From Clostridiaceae bacterium (GTDB taxonomy: Bacteria > Bacillota > Clostridia > Lachnospirales > Lachnospiraceae): 64,000 nt of DNA. The position numbers and the translations under genes were made by a program. Positions 50,564 to 59,873 of the stretch are shown here, in pieces (position 1 is the first letter of the stretch; every line of letters begins with the position of its first letter). The DNA is taken from positions 62,001 to 126,000 of the forward strand of contig CAJTGE010000008.1 of NCBI GenBank assembly GCA_910575795.1, read 5' to 3'. Under the pieces are notes generated by a model. The model made no database searches, had not been told where the DNA came from, and saw nothing but the letters and a program-made list of their open reading frames with translations.

Positions 50564-51781
50564 ATGCAGATTCCAAAGCAGGTAGAGTGGATTTTGTTAC
50601 AGCTTGAGGAACATGGCTATGAGGCATACGCAGTGGGAGGATGCGTGCGGGATATGCTGCTCGGCCGTGAGCCGGAGGACTGGGATATCACCACATCCGC
50701 CCGGCCGGAGGAGGTCAGGCAGGTATTTGCGCGCACCATTGACACCGGGCTCCAGCACGGGACGGTGACCGTGGTGCTTGACCGCACAGGCTATGAGATT
50801 ACGACGTACCGGATTGACGGAGAATACGAGGACGGACGGCATCCGAAGGAAGTCGCGTTTACGCGTGACTTAAAGGAAGACTTAAAGCGGCGCGACTTTA
50901 CGATCAATGCAATGGCCTTAAGCCGGAGCGGGGAGCTGGTGGATCCGTTCGGCGGGCGGGAGGATTTGAAGGCCGGCGTGGTGCGCTGTGTGGGCGATCC
51001 TTCAGAGCGCTTTTCTGAAGACGCTCTGCGGCTTCTGCGCGCGGTCCGGTTTGCGGCCCAGCTCGATTTTACCATAGAAGAGCGGACGAAACTGGCGCTG
51101 CGCGCGGAAGCGCCCAGGCTGTCCTGTGTGAGCCGGGAGCGGGTGCAGGCAGAGCTTACAAAGACGCTACTGTCCCGCCATCCGGAGCGGCTGTGTATGA
51201 TCCGGGAGGCCGGGATGGCTCCATATGTGTCGGAATCCTTTCCGGACCTGTTTGCAGAGACGGAGGCAGCCAGGAGGCTTGAAAGAAGGCTTCGGCTGGC
51301 GGCCGCGCTCCCGTCTGCCAAAGCCGTCCGCTGGGCTGCGTTTCTTCTGGAAATGGGGGAGGACGCCGGCGGGCGGATACTTAAGGAGTTTAAGCTGGAC
51401 AATGAGACGATCCGCTGCGCGCGGGCGCTGATCCGTTGGCTCCCTGTCAGGATAGCCGGCGATCCGCGCGCGGTCCGTCAGGCGATGTCCGCCATGGACG
51501 ACGGGCTTTTTGACTGCCTGCTGGAGATGAAGGAAATTCTGGACGGGGAGGACGGGGGGCATGCGGCCCGTCTTAAGCTTTTGGCAGAGGAGATCCGCGG
51601 GAAGGGAGACTGCATCCGCATGAAGGATCTGGCGGTCACAGGGACGGATTTAATCGCTGCCGGGGCTGCGCCGGGTCCGGCTCTGGGGCAGACGCTTAAG
51701 GAGCTGTTTGCGCATGTCCTTGAGTATCCTGAGGATAACGTGAAGGAAATATTGTTAAAGGCGGCGTCGGACAGAGACTGA
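50564..51781 (+). CDS. cca: CCA-adding tRNA nucleotidyltransferase
   Basis: 405 aa class II enzyme that adds or repairs the 3'-CCA of tRNAs. Motif A YAVGGCVRDMLLGREPEDWDITTSA holds the two metal-binding aspartates; RRDFTINAMALS is motif B; DPFGGREDLKAG and EDALRLLRAVRFAAQL complete the head and neck. The C-terminal body is helical and shorter on recognisable motifs; there is no HD domain. It follows proS by 15 bases and is probably co-transcribed, both serving tRNA maturation or charging. Confidence 0.94.
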   Translation: MQIPKQVEWILLQLEEHGYEAYAVGGCVRDMLLGREPEDWDITTSARPEEVRQVFARTIDTGLQHGTVTVVLDRTGYEITTYRIDGEYEDGRHPKEVAFTRDLKEDLKRRDFTINAMALSRSGELVDPFGGREDLKAGVVRCVGDPSERFSEDALRLLRAVRFAAQLDFTIEERTKLALRAEAPRLSCVSRERVQAELTKTLLSRHPERLCMIREAGMAPYVSESFPDLFAETEAARRLERRLRLAAALPSAKAVRWAAFLLEMGEDAGGRILKEFKLDNETIRCARALIRWLPVRIAGDPRAVRQAMSAMDDGLFDCLLEMKEILDGEDGGHAARLKLLAEEIRGKGDCIRMKDLAVTGTDLIAAGAAPGPALGQTLKELFAHVLEYPEDNVKEILLKAASDRD

Positions 51782-51891
51782 CTCCCGCGGGCGGCGAAGC
51801 AGAAATGCTTGCAGCGGAGGGGACTTTTCTGACGCGCTCTGGCCGGAGAGCGAATGCAGGGCGCTTTTACAGTCCGCGCTATACGGGCATC

Positions 51892-51946
51892 AAGCCCCGG
51901 AAATCGTGAGTTCACAGAAATATCACGGTTTCCGGGGCTTTTTTTA
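51892..51946 (+). terminator. Strong terminator after cca
   Basis: AAGCCCCGGAAATCGTGA pairs almost perfectly with TCACGGTTTCCGGGGCTT around a short loop, followed by TTTTT. Confidence 0.9.
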
Positions 51947-52001
51947 AGCCTTTTTTAAGCTTCGGCTGTTACGATAAGGCTGCGGTTTAAATAACCCGTA
52001 T

Positions 52002-52657
52002 GGCTGCGCGATACGGGGAATTTTGAGCTGATCCGACGCTCGATTGAAAAGCCGGAGTACAAAGAAAAGGTGAGGCTGCGCGCCTATGGCCCGGTATCGC
52101 AGGACTCGACAGTCTTTGCGGAGCTTAAAAAGAAAGCGGGCGGGATCGTCTATAAGCGCCGGGCGGCGCTGAAACTGAAGGAAGCCAGGGATTTTTTGTA
52201 CAGGGGAATCTGCCCGGAGCCGGGGAGCCAGATTATAAAGGAGATTGATTACGCCATAAAGCGCTGGGGGTTGCTGCCCAAGGCTTTTATCGCTTATGAC
52301 CGCCTGGCTTTTTTCGGCAGGGAGGATCCAGAGCTGCGCGTGACCTTTGACCGCCGTATACGGGGCCGGAGGAACCGTCTTGATTTGGCCGGCGGCGATT
52401 TCGGGACAGAGCTTATACAGCCGGCTCAGGTTCTGATGGAGGTGAAAATCCCGGGCGCTATGCCGCTCTGGATGAGCCGGCGCCTTTCGGAGCTTTCCAT
52501 ATTTCCGGTCTCGTACTCGAAATACGGCATGTATTATAAAGAGAACATTTATAAACAGGGATCTTACAGAGAAGATATGATGAAAAGCAGCGGTTCATGG
52601 CGTCTGAACAGATGCGGTAAAACCGATAGCAGAGAAGGAGGGGAATATTGTGCTTGA
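52002..52657 (+). pseudogene. 5'-truncated VTC-domain gene (polyphosphate polymerase-like)
   Basis: Homology begins at RDTGNFELIRRSIEKPEY, just after an in-frame stop, and continues through KEKVRLRAYGPVSQDSTVFAELKKK, VYKRRAALKL, YDRLAFFGREDPELRVTFD, LMEVKIPGAMPLWM and FPVSYSKYGMYY. These are the later strands of the VTC tunnel domain. The first ~60-80 residues, with part of the basic nucleotide site, are missing. The only start in the frame is a GTG at 52070. It overlaps the DUF4956 gene by eight bases, the usual partner order, so an intact ancestor lost its 5' end. Confidence 0.75.
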
Positions 52658-53327
52658 CAGTATTTTAACAGGGACAGGGGAGGCGGGACTGACCGCGGGA
52701 CAGATGCTTTTATGCATGGGTACTTCCCTTGCGCTGGGGATGGTTCTGGCGCTTCTGCACACATATAAAAATACATACAGCAAAAATTTTATTGTCACGC
52801 TGGGGATACTCCCGGTGATCGTGCAGGCGGTTATCATGCTGGTAAACGGCAATCTGGGAACCGGAATCGCGGTAATGGGGGCCTTCAGCCTGGTAAGGTT
52901 CCGCTCCGTCCCGGGAAATTCAAGGGAGATTGGCAGCGTCTTTCTGGCCATGGCGGTAGGGCTGGCGGCGGGAATGGGATACCTGGCCATGGCGGCCCTG
53001 CTGGCCTTTACCGTCGGCGGGGCGGGGGTTATCCTTGTCTCGCTCCCTGTCTGGAGAAGCGGACGCGGCGCAAGGGAGCTGAAAGTCACGATACCGGAAA
53101 ATCTCGATTATTTTGGAATTTTTGACGATATTTTTGAGCGCTATGTATACAGGAGCCAGCTTCAGCGTGTGAGGACAGTGAACATGGGAAGCCTGTATGA
53201 GCTGTGCTATCGGATCGATCTGCGGTCAGAGGCGCAGGAAAAGGAGATGCTGGACGCGATCCGGTGCAGAAACGGAAATCTCGGTATTGTCTGCGGCCGC
53301 GTTCCGGAGAGCAGGGAGGAGCTGTGA
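52650..53327 (+). CDS. DUF4956 membrane protein
   Basis: 225 aa from a GTG at 52650 (AGGAGGGG upstream). Four membrane segments at about 17-35, 48-65, 70-84 and 100-130, with the conserved NGNLGTGIAVMGAFSLVRFRSVPGNSREIG between them, then a cytoplasmic domain (about 145-225). DUF4956 proteins are regularly encoded with VTC-domain and CotH or carbohydrate-binding genes; the group may make or respond to polyphosphate or modify the surface, but its function is not established. Translation appears coupled to the truncated VTC gene. Confidence 0.88.
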   Translation: MLDSILTGTGEAGLTAGQMLLCMGTSLALGMVLALLHTYKNTYSKNFIVTLGILPVIVQAVIMLVNGNLGTGIAVMGAFSLVRFRSVPGNSREIGSVFLAMAVGLAAGMGYLAMAALLAFTVGGAGVILVSLPVWRSGRGARELKVTIPENLDYFGIFDDIFERYVYRSQLQRVRTVNMGSLYELCYRIDLRSEAQEKEMLDAIRCRNGNLGIVCGRVPESREEL

Positions 53328-53406
53328 GCGGCAAAAGGGCAGAGAGTGCAGCCGTTCAGGTTAGCTGAACGGTTATCAGAGAGGAATCAGACAGGAGGAA
53401 AGAAGG

Positions 53407-55155
53407 ATGAAGGCAGGATTATACAGGAAAAAAGACGCAAAATATGTGTGGGAAAAGAAGGCCGGGACGGCGTATCTCCTGCGCGCGGGCGGGGCTGCGG
53501 GAATATTCGGCCTGTCATGCCTGCTCCTTGGCGGGTGCGGGCGGCAGACGGCGGATGCGCAGAAGGAAACCGCGGGCGGCAGTATGGGAGAAACCGTGAT
53601 TACAGCCGCGGAAACAGGCTTTACAATAAACGGCCCGGGAGCGGCGGCGGACGGGACGGTTCTCACAATCACACAGGGCGGGAGTTACCGCGTCAGCGGC
53701 GCTGTCTCAGACGGCAGGATTGTGATTGACGCGGGAGACGGGGAGGTCGCCCTGATTATGGACGGCTTATCCATAGCAAGCGCAGATTTTTCACCCATAT
53801 ATGGGCAGCAGTGCAAAAGCCTGACAATTATACTGGAGGAGGGGAGTGACAATACCGTCTCAGACGGAGCTTCGTATGAGTATGACAAGAACGGGGACGA
53901 TGAGCCTGACGCGGCCGTTTTCAGCCATGATAATCTGATTTTTGAGGGAGACGGGCGTTTACGGGTGATCGGAAACTACCAGGAAGGGATCCGCGGCAAG
54001 GATGACGTGACGATACGCTCCGGAATACTGGAGATAGAGGCGGTAAATGACGGAATCAAAGGAAAGGATTCTGTGGAAATCGAAGGCGGGACGATCACCG
54101 TCACGGCCGGGGGAGACGGGGTGCAGGCAAGCAATGACAGCGATGCTGACAAGGGCTATGTAAGGATAACCGGAGGCGGGCTGTCCATAGATGCGGCCGA
54201 AAAGGGAATCAAGGCGGAGACGCTGGCAGAGATCACGGACGGCGTCCTGGATATAGCCGCCGCGGACGACGCGGTCCACAGCAACGGGGATATACGTATA
54301 AGCGGCGGGCGCCTGGCGCTGCGCTCCGGGGACGACGGGGTTCATGCGGATCAGTCGCTGTCTGTTTCAGGAGGAGAGCTTACAGTCACGGAGAGCTATG
54401 AGGGGCTGGAGGGCCTGTCTGTGGATATCACAGGGGGGACGATTTCCATTGTCTCAGAGGACGACGGCATCAATGCGGCCGGAGGCGCGGACAGCTCCGG
54501 AAACGGGGGCCGCGGAGATGATCCGTTTGCTGTTGCAGAAGGGGCGTATATCCGCATTGCCGGAGGCGAGGTGAGAGTGAATGCTTCCGGGGATGGGATT
54601 GATTCCAACGGAGATTTTTTCATGGAGGGCGGAATCCTGTATGCGGAAGGTTCGCTGGATGGAGGAAACGGGATTTTAGACTACAACGGGCAGGGGCGTA
54701 TTGTGGGCGGAACGGTTGTGGGAACCGGAAACGCGGGGATGCTGCAGACCTTTTCAGAGGATTCGCAGCAGCCGGTAATTGTCCGTTTTTTTGAGGCAAA
54801 GAAAGAGGGGGGAAGCGCCTTAAAGGTAGAGGATTCTGACGGGGCATCCCTCCTGGAATATGCGCCGCAGAAGGAGTATTCCGTCCTGATTTTCAGTTCT
54901 CCGGAGCTTAAATTGGGAGAGAATTACCGGATTATAGCAGGAGAGGAGAGCGCGCAGGCGCAGACAGATGAAGTTATTACGTATTCCGGAGAGCGGATGG
55001 GAGGAGAATTTCCGGGCGGACATGGAGAGCCGGGGCGGGGCAGGCGTCCGGAGGAGCATGGGGACATGGGAAGGCCGGAGGGAGCGCCGGAGCCTCCTGG
55101 AGAAGGCGGTATTTTGGAAGGAGCGGAGGGGGAATTCGGACGGCGTGGGGAATGA
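53407..55155 (+). CDS. DUF4353-type carbohydrate-binding beta-helix lipoprotein
   Basis: 582 aa. Signal peptide with lipobox LLLGGC (Cys44). The body consists of right-handed beta-helix-like repeats with the recurring text 'GGTI-V-DDGI-A' (e.g. VNDGIKGKDSVEIEGGTI, DDAVHSNGDIRISGGRL, EDDGINAAGG), typical of DUF4353. The last ~70 residues are Gly/Glu/Pro-rich (GGEFPGGHGEPGRGRRPEE) and low-complexity. Anchored outside the membrane, it may bind glycans. It is third in the VTC-DUF4956-DUF4353 cluster, which often includes a CotH kinase; none is seen here. AGGAGGAAAGAAGG is the ribosome binding site. Confidence 0.87.
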   Translation: MKAGLYRKKDAKYVWEKKAGTAYLLRAGGAAGIFGLSCLLLGGCGRQTADAQKETAGGSMGETVITAAETGFTINGPGAAADGTVLTITQGGSYRVSGAVSDGRIVIDAGDGEVALIMDGLSIASADFSPIYGQQCKSLTIILEEGSDNTVSDGASYEYDKNGDDEPDAAVFSHDNLIFEGDGRLRVIGNYQEGIRGKDDVTIRSGILEIEAVNDGIKGKDSVEIEGGTITVTAGGDGVQASNDSDADKGYVRITGGGLSIDAAEKGIKAETLAEITDGVLDIAAADDAVHSNGDIRISGGRLALRSGDDGVHADQSLSVSGGELTVTESYEGLEGLSVDITGGTISIVSEDDGINAAGGADSSGNGGRGDDPFAVAEGAYIRIAGGEVRVNASGDGIDSNGDFFMEGGILYAEGSLDGGNGILDYNGQGRIVGGTVVGTGNAGMLQTFSEDSQQPVIVRFFEAKKEGGSALKVEDSDGASLLEYAPQKEYSVLIFSSPELKLGENYRIIAGEESAQAQTDEVITYSGERMGGEFPGGHGEPGRGRRPEEHGDMGRPEGAPEPPGEGGILEGAEGEFGRRGE

Positions 55156-55310
55156 GCGCAGTTATTGGATACAGAGGCACTCAATGGCGGCTCTCTCAAG
55201 ACAGTCCGGACGACGGCAGATTTCAATTTTTTCTTTATTTATCAGAGCTTTTATGGTATTCTGTAAATAAGGAAAATAAAAAATTTGCAGCATTTTGAAT
55301 GGAGGTTAAA

Positions 55311-55739
55311 ATGCCCGCATTATCCATGTTTTTTGGAATTATTATACGAATGCAGAGTGAAAGAGATGGGAAGCATAATAAAGCACATATTCACGCTTTG
55401 TATGCAGGCAACGAACTGGTTCTAGAGCGTGTTTGAAAATTGCTTTCTGGTAGCTGTGCGTGCCACTTTGTGGGAGATTTGTGCCAAATGAACGCGGCGT
55501 AGTGGGCTACGTTAAGTGAATTTGGCACAAATATACCGCGAAGTGGGGCGTGCAGATGCCAGGAATGAATTTTCAAACACGCTCTAGGATTGGACGGAGA
55601 AGTTTTAGAGGGGAGCTTTCCGAATAAACAATTGAAACTTTTGTTAGCGTGGGCAGCGATTCACGAAGATGAATTACGGGCGAATTGGGAGCTGCTTAGT
55701 AATGGAGACGGTTATTTTAAGATTGAACCGTTGCGTTAG
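55311..55739 (+). pseudogene. DUF4160 gene interrupted by a family A element
   Basis: The ATG at 55311 (TGGAGG upstream) opens PALSMFFGIIIRMQSE and HIHALYAGNELVL, the DUF4160 N-terminus. After the element at 55422-55587 the same frame resumes with GLDGEVLEGSFPNKQLKLLL and ANWELLSNGDGYFKIEPLR to the stop. Removing 162 bases restores an 89-residue protein exactly. Read through the element the frame ends at TGA after NELVLERV. The DUF2442 gene follows after 17 bases; these two families commonly form a small paired module. Confidence 0.9.
55422..55587. repeat. Palindromic element family A, complete copy inserted in DUF4160
   Basis: Terminal inverted repeats CTAGAGCGTGTTTGAAAATT / AATTTTCAAACACGCTCTAG, with a duplicated CTA at the junctions. 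Two nested inner palindromes (TTTGTGCCAAAT / ATTTGGCACAAA and GTAG/CTAC) give a long hairpin. No ORF or transposase, so it must be mobilised in trans. Confidence 0.9.
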
Positions 55740-55756
55740 TAAAAGGAGGCGCCGCT

Positions 55757-55999
55757 ATGTTAAGACCAACCGCTGTTCAGGTAGAAGCAGTTTGTGCGTA
55801 TCAGATTTTAGTGGTTTTTGATAATGGTGAAAAAAAGTATTTTGATGTTGAGCCATATATAAAAGGAGAATGGTATGGGCAATTGCGGTCTTTTGAATAT
55901 TTTAAACGTGTTACTACAGATGGTTTTACAGTGATTTGGCCGGACGGACAGGACATATGTCCGGACGAATTATATGATTTTGGAAAATTAGTATCATAG
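55757..55999 (+). CDS. DUF2442 protein
   Basis: 80 aa. The text VEAVCAYQILVVFDNGEKKYFDVEPYIKG, FKRVTTDGFTVIWPDGQDICPDELYD is the complete DUF2442 pattern (beta-rich, ending in the 'xWPdGxDi.pdeLy' motif). DUF2442 and DUF4160 genes occur as neighbours in many bacteria and plasmids and are sometimes listed as toxin-antitoxin-like, without a proven mechanism. AAAGGAGG precedes the ATG. Its partner is disrupted, so it may now be orphaned. Confidence 0.9.
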   Translation: MLRPTAVQVEAVCAYQILVVFDNGEKKYFDVEPYIKGEWYGQLRSFEYFKRVTTDGFTVIWPDGQDICPDELYDFGKLVS

Positions 56000-56004
56000 T
56001 TAAA

Positions 56005-56031
56005 AGGGCTCTACTGGCTAAGGAGAGCCCT
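56005..56031. terminator. Weak hairpin between convergent genes
   Basis: AGGGCTCT pairs with AGAGCCCT around an 11-base loop. No T run follows, so it is at best a weak bidirectional terminator between the DUF2442 gene and the convergent kinase gene. Confidence 0.35.
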
Positions 56032-56115
56032 GCTCAGCTTCATCGCCTAATAATGGCATCAAAGCTGTCACATTTTTAGCTGTTCTGTGTTTTCGGCTCC
56101 ATCTGATGCATATTT

Positions 56116-57384
56116 TTACACAGGCAGCCGCACAAAGAAGCTGTTTTTGCCCTCTCCATCTGACTCCGCCCAGATCGCTCCCCTGTGTTCTTCCACGATG
56201 GCCTGGGCGATTGGAAGGCCAAGGCCGTATCCGCCTACCTGCCCGCGGGACGGATCCGAGCGGTAAAAGCGCTGGAAAATCCGTTTGAGCTCATCCTCGC
56301 TCAGGGGGACGCCTTCGCTGGCCACGCATAATAGCGCCTCCGATTTTGCGCGTTTTAGGGAGCGGGAGAGAGATACAAGGATGCAGCCGCCTTCCCGGCT
56401 GTATTTGCAGGCATTGTCGAGCAGAATATCTGTTAGACGGCGCAGCCTGGATTCGTCGCCGTTTATCATGATCCCGTCTGCAATTTCTCCGGTTATGTTC
56501 TTCCCCATTTCAAAGGCGACGGGTTCAAGGGCGGCAAGGCTTATATTGACCACATAGCTGAGATCAAGCTCCCTGAAGGCAGCGGCCTTCTGCCCTGAAT
56601 CACTTCGCGCAAGGGTGGGCAGGGCTTCGGTCAGCTCTTTCATCCGAAGCGCTTCGGCTTCGATGTGGCGCAGGCGGGCGCGGTCATCGGGAGTTCTCCA
56701 CGCATGCTCCGCTTCCCCGGAAAACGCGTTTTGGCCAAGCAGAAGATTTACATTGGAGAGGATGACGGTCAGAGGGGTTTTGAGCTCATGCGAGGCGTCG
56801 GAGATAAACTGCCTCTGCTGCTCCCATGCTGTCCCGACCGGCCTGACGGCCCATCGGGACAGAGACAGCGATATAAAGAAAAAGATTGCCAGCGCGGCGC
56901 AGCCGATCAGGACGGAATGAATGATCTGCCATCGCAGGGCGCGCTCTTCGGCAAAGGTATCTGTGAGTGCATAGCGGATGGTCTGTCCGGGTCCAAAGGG
57001 CTCGCGAAGATAGCGCAGATGTTCTGATTTGAGCAGGCCGAAGGGCTTTTCTAAAGAGCGGATCATGGAGACGAGCTCCTCCGGCTCAACCTCGCGGCCC
57101 GGATAGAGGCGGCTTTCCAGGATCCGGATTTCGCCGTTTTTGTGTTCCTCAAGAACCAGCGCCGGAAATACCTCTCCCGGGAATTCCCGGATGCGGGGCC
57201 CGCGTTCTTCCCCGTCCGGGCGGACGGCGGCGCCCTGGCGTATGGCGGCCCGCAGCCCATTATAGGACCGGCTCTGGTAGGAGGCGCGCGTAGAGCCGTA
57301 CAGGGTGGCAAATACGGCAGACAGCATCACGGCCGCAATTGCCATCATAATTCCAATCATTTTTCTTCTCAGCCCGTCAATCAC
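56116..57384 (-). CDS. Two-component sensor histidine kinase 2
   Basis: 422 aa. Membrane segments at about 9-30 and 157-176 enclose a ~125-residue extracytoplasmic domain. HisKA has the phospho-acceptor His199 in DASHELKTPLTVILSN; HATPase has DNACKYS (N box), a degenerate G1-like region and GGYGLGLPIAQAIVEEH (G2). An atypical feature is that DxGxGI is replaced by ASEGVPLSEDEL, common in this gut-Clostridia kinase group. GTG start overlaps the regulator's stop by four bases. The signal is unknown. Confidence 0.9.
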   Translation of the reverse strand: MIDGLRRKMIGIMMAIAAVMLSAVFATLYGSTRASYQSRSYNGLRAAIRQGAAVRPDGEERGPRIREFPGEVFPALVLEEHKNGEIRILESRLYPGREVEPEELVSMIRSLEKPFGLLKSEHLRYLREPFGPGQTIRYALTDTFAEERALRWQIIHSVLIGCAALAIFFFISLSLSRWAVRPVGTAWEQQRQFISDASHELKTPLTVILSNVNLLLGQNAFSGEAEHAWRTPDDRARLRHIEAEALRMKELTEALPTLARSDSGQKAAAFRELDLSYVVNISLAALEPVAFEMGKNITGEIADGIMINGDESRLRRLTDILLDNACKYSREGGCILVSLSRSLKRAKSEALLCVASEGVPLSEDELKRIFQRFYRSDPSRGQVGGYGLGLPIAQAIVEEHRGAIWAESDGEGKNSFFVRLPV

Positions 57385-58076
57385 TTTGCCGCCTCCTTTT
57401 CCAGTGTTTCCTCCAGCCTGTATCCAAGGCTTCTCACAGCGCGGATGCGGACAGCAGAGCCGAGCAGCGTAAGTTTTTTGCGCAGAAACGACATATAGGC
57501 TTCAACGCTGTTCGGATTCACCGGGCAGTCATATCCCCATACCTTTAAAAGCAGAGTCTCCTTTGACAAAAGCTGTCCCTGGTTGACGATCAGCAGGCGC
57601 ATGAGTTCAAGCTCCTTTGCGCTGAGCGCGATTTCGCGCCCGCCGCAGACAAGCGCCGGAGTCTCAGGGCAAAGTGTTATATCCGAAAACCGAAGCGGCG
57701 CGCCGGCTGTATCGCCCGCGCGCCGGAGAATCGTGCGCAGACACGCCAGAAGCTCTTCATTTTCAAAAGGCTTTGTCAGATAATAATCGGCCCCGGCGTC
57801 AAGCCCCCGTATCCGATCCGGGAGCTCTGAGCGCGCGGTCAGCATCAGGACAGGCGTGTCCGTATGATCAGCCCGGAGCTGGCGCAGGATCTGGAAGCCG
57901 TCCATACCGGGCAGCATTACATCCAGGATAACCGCATCGTAACCGCCGCCGGCGGCCAGCGTCAGGCCGTCCGGTCCATTGTGGACGGAGGAGGCGCTGT
58001 ATCCCGCGTGCTCCAGAAGATCCGCCAGGGTGGCGGCCAGACGGATTTCATCTTCTATAATTAAAATGCGTATCAT
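57381..58076 (-). CDS. OmpR/PhoB-family response regulator 2
   Basis: 231 aa. Receiver domain with EDE acidic pocket, Asp52 in VILDVMLPGMDG and Lys in LTKPFENEEL; winged-helix domain with LSAKELELMRLLIVNQGQLLSKE and NSVEAYMSFLRKKL. It precedes and overlaps its kinase gene. The MATE exporter gene lies just downstream of its start on the same strand, upstream in transcription order, so exporter and sensor system could be expressed together. Confidence 0.93.
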   Translation of the reverse strand: MIRILIIEDEIRLAATLADLLEHAGYSASSVHNGPDGLTLAAGGGYDAVILDVMLPGMDGFQILRQLRADHTDTPVLMLTARSELPDRIRGLDAGADYYLTKPFENEELLACLRTILRRAGDTAGAPLRFSDITLCPETPALVCGGREIALSAKELELMRLLIVNQGQLLSKETLLLKVWGYDCPVNPNSVEAYMSFLRKKLTLLGSAVRIRAVRSLGYRLEETLEKEAAK

Positions 58077-58101
58077 CGAATCAGTTTTTACCTCCCCAGT
58101 C

Positions 58102-59466
58102 TCATGTTTCCCCGAGCTTTCTGTATTCTAAGAAGAACAGCGAGGCAGTCACTGACACAGCGATGACATCCGCTACAGGCTCTGCGATAAATACAGCCAT
58201 GACCTTATTCTCGAAAAATCCCGGCAGAATGAAAATCAGGGGAATCAGAAGGATCACTTTGCGCAAAAGCGCTAAAAACACAGAGGTTTTCGCATTTCCA
58301 AGGGCGATGAAAGTCTGCTGGCAGGAAATCTGGATCGCAAAGATCAGAGACGCGGCCATATAGATCCGCATAGCCCACATGGTAAACTGCGCAAGCTGTT
58401 CATTATTTGTAAAAATCGCAATCGGAGCCTGCGGGAGGAACATACAGATCGCCCACAGGAAAGTGGAATAGCAGAGCGATACTCTCAAAAGCAGATGGAA
58501 CGCCTGCTTTACCCGCGCGATGTTCCCCGCGCCGTAATTAAAGCTGATGATCGGCTGCACGCCCTGTGTCAGCCCCTGCAGAGGCAGCATGGAAAACTGC
58601 ATGACGCTGGTGAGGATTGTCATAGCCCCCACCGCGATATCGCCGCCGTATTTTAAGAGGCTGGTATTAAAGCAGACAGACAAAATGCTCTCTGTGAACT
58701 GCATGATAAAAGGGGACAGTCCAAGCGAGACGCAGGCGCCGACGGTTCCGGCGTCCGGGCGCAGATTGGCCGGACGGATCCGCAGGGTGGTCTTCGGCCC
58801 GGTTAAAAAACGGAGGATCCATACACAGGACACGCTCTGCGAAATAATGGTGGCCAGAGCCGCTCCCCGCACGCCCAGATGCAGGGCAAAGATAAAGATC
58901 GGATCCAGAACGATATTGCACAGCGCCCCGATCGCGACAGTTACCATTCCGATCTTGGCAAATCCCTGCGCATTGATAAAGGCATTCAGGCCAAGCGACA
59001 TCTGCACAAAAATCGTGCCGCAGGCATAGATCTGCATATAGGGCCATGCATAAAGGATCGTATTTTCACTGGCCCCGAACATCAGAAGCACAGAGCGGCC
59101 GAACAGCAGAAAGAACGCGGTCAGAGTGACGGAGATAAAAAAGAGCATGGAAGCGCAGTTTCCAAGGATGCGCTCCGCTTCATCCGGCCGTCCTTTGCCC
59201 ATCATAATCGAAGCCCGCGGCGCGCCGCCCATACTGACGAGTGCCGCAAAGGCGGAGATGCACATGATCACCGGCATCGTCACGCCCACCCCGGTGAGGG
59301 CGTCCGGACCGATGTCGGGAATATGCCCGATATACATGCGATCCACCATGTTGTACAAAAGATTAATGATCTGGGCCGTGATGGCCGGAAGCGCCAGATT
59401 AAAAAGCAGCCGGCCGATCGGATCACGGCCAAGATCCGCTTCGCCGGAAGCACGGTTATGGTTCAT
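58102..59466 (-). CDS. MATE family multidrug/sodium antiporter
   Basis: 454 aa with twelve membrane segments in two homologous halves. MATE hallmarks: LGRDPIGRLLFNLALPAITAQIINLLYNMVDRMYIGHIPD at the start, GVTMPVIMCISAFAALVSMGGAPRASI, and the second-half GLTQGVQPIISFNYGAGN. These membrane pumps export cationic drugs or metabolites using Na+ or H+. It ends 26 bases before the response regulator gene on the same strand and so may head that operon. The start ATG is preceded by AAGGAGGAA. Confidence 0.93.
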   Translation of the reverse strand: MNHNRASGEADLGRDPIGRLLFNLALPAITAQIINLLYNMVDRMYIGHIPDIGPDALTGVGVTMPVIMCISAFAALVSMGGAPRASIMMGKGRPDEAERILGNCASMLFFISVTLTAFFLLFGRSVLLMFGASENTILYAWPYMQIYACGTIFVQMSLGLNAFINAQGFAKIGMVTVAIGALCNIVLDPIFIFALHLGVRGAALATIISQSVSCVWILRFLTGPKTTLRIRPANLRPDAGTVGACVSLGLSPFIMQFTESILSVCFNTSLLKYGGDIAVGAMTILTSVMQFSMLPLQGLTQGVQPIISFNYGAGNIARVKQAFHLLLRVSLCYSTFLWAICMFLPQAPIAIFTNNEQLAQFTMWAMRIYMAASLIFAIQISCQQTFIALGNAKTSVFLALLRKVILLIPLIFILPGFFENKVMAVFIAEPVADVIAVSVTASLFFLEYRKLGET

Positions 59467-59660
59467 AATTTATTCCTCCTTGCAGATTGTGGATTTGCTG
59501 TCTTTCCTGTTTTTCCTGAATCTCGTGGCAACAGGAATGAATATCTACGCGCAGCCGCCATCTGCCATTCGCTAATCAGGCGGCAGGTAATAGAGAGTAA
59601 TATATCATATTGGAAACGCCTTTTCAACCACGTTATTTTAAGGATTGAGTGAGTGGACGC

Positions 59661-59797
59661 CGTAACGCTGCTATTCACGGGTAGTATTCAGTATTCCGCG
59701 AGGTGTTTTTTGTGAGCGCAGAGCGGCGGAAGTCACAGACAGCGGGCCCCCTTGGGTCCAACCCGCCGCAACCGCTTAAGTTGTCAGAACGGTTACG
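59661..59797. repeat. Palindromic element family B, degenerate copy
   Basis: Shares GAGGTGTTTTTTGTGAGCGC, GAAGTCACAGACAGCGGGC and CCCCTTGGGTC with the copy at 60857-61039 (reverse complement), but the ends (CGTAAC..TTCAC / GAACGGTTACG) have drifted and the centre differs. It lies just before the cotS-like gene's promoter. The remainder of the 59467-59873 gap holds only that promoter. Confidence 0.65.
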
Positions 59798-59807
59798 CCA
59801 GATTTGT

Positions 59808-59837
59808 ACATAATTAAAGTCCGGGACACATACCCTA
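59808..59837 (+). promoter_or_regulatory. SigmaE-type (mother-cell sporulation) promoter
   Basis: ACATAAT at 59808-59814, a 14-bp spacer and CATACCCTA at 59829-59837 match the SigmaE pattern (-35 ATAnT-like, 14 bp, CATAnnnTA). It lies 37 bases before the spore coat gene. Confidence 0.6.
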
Positions 59838-59873
59838 GAAGTAGCTTAATAAAGTTGTCTGGAGGGGTGAAGT

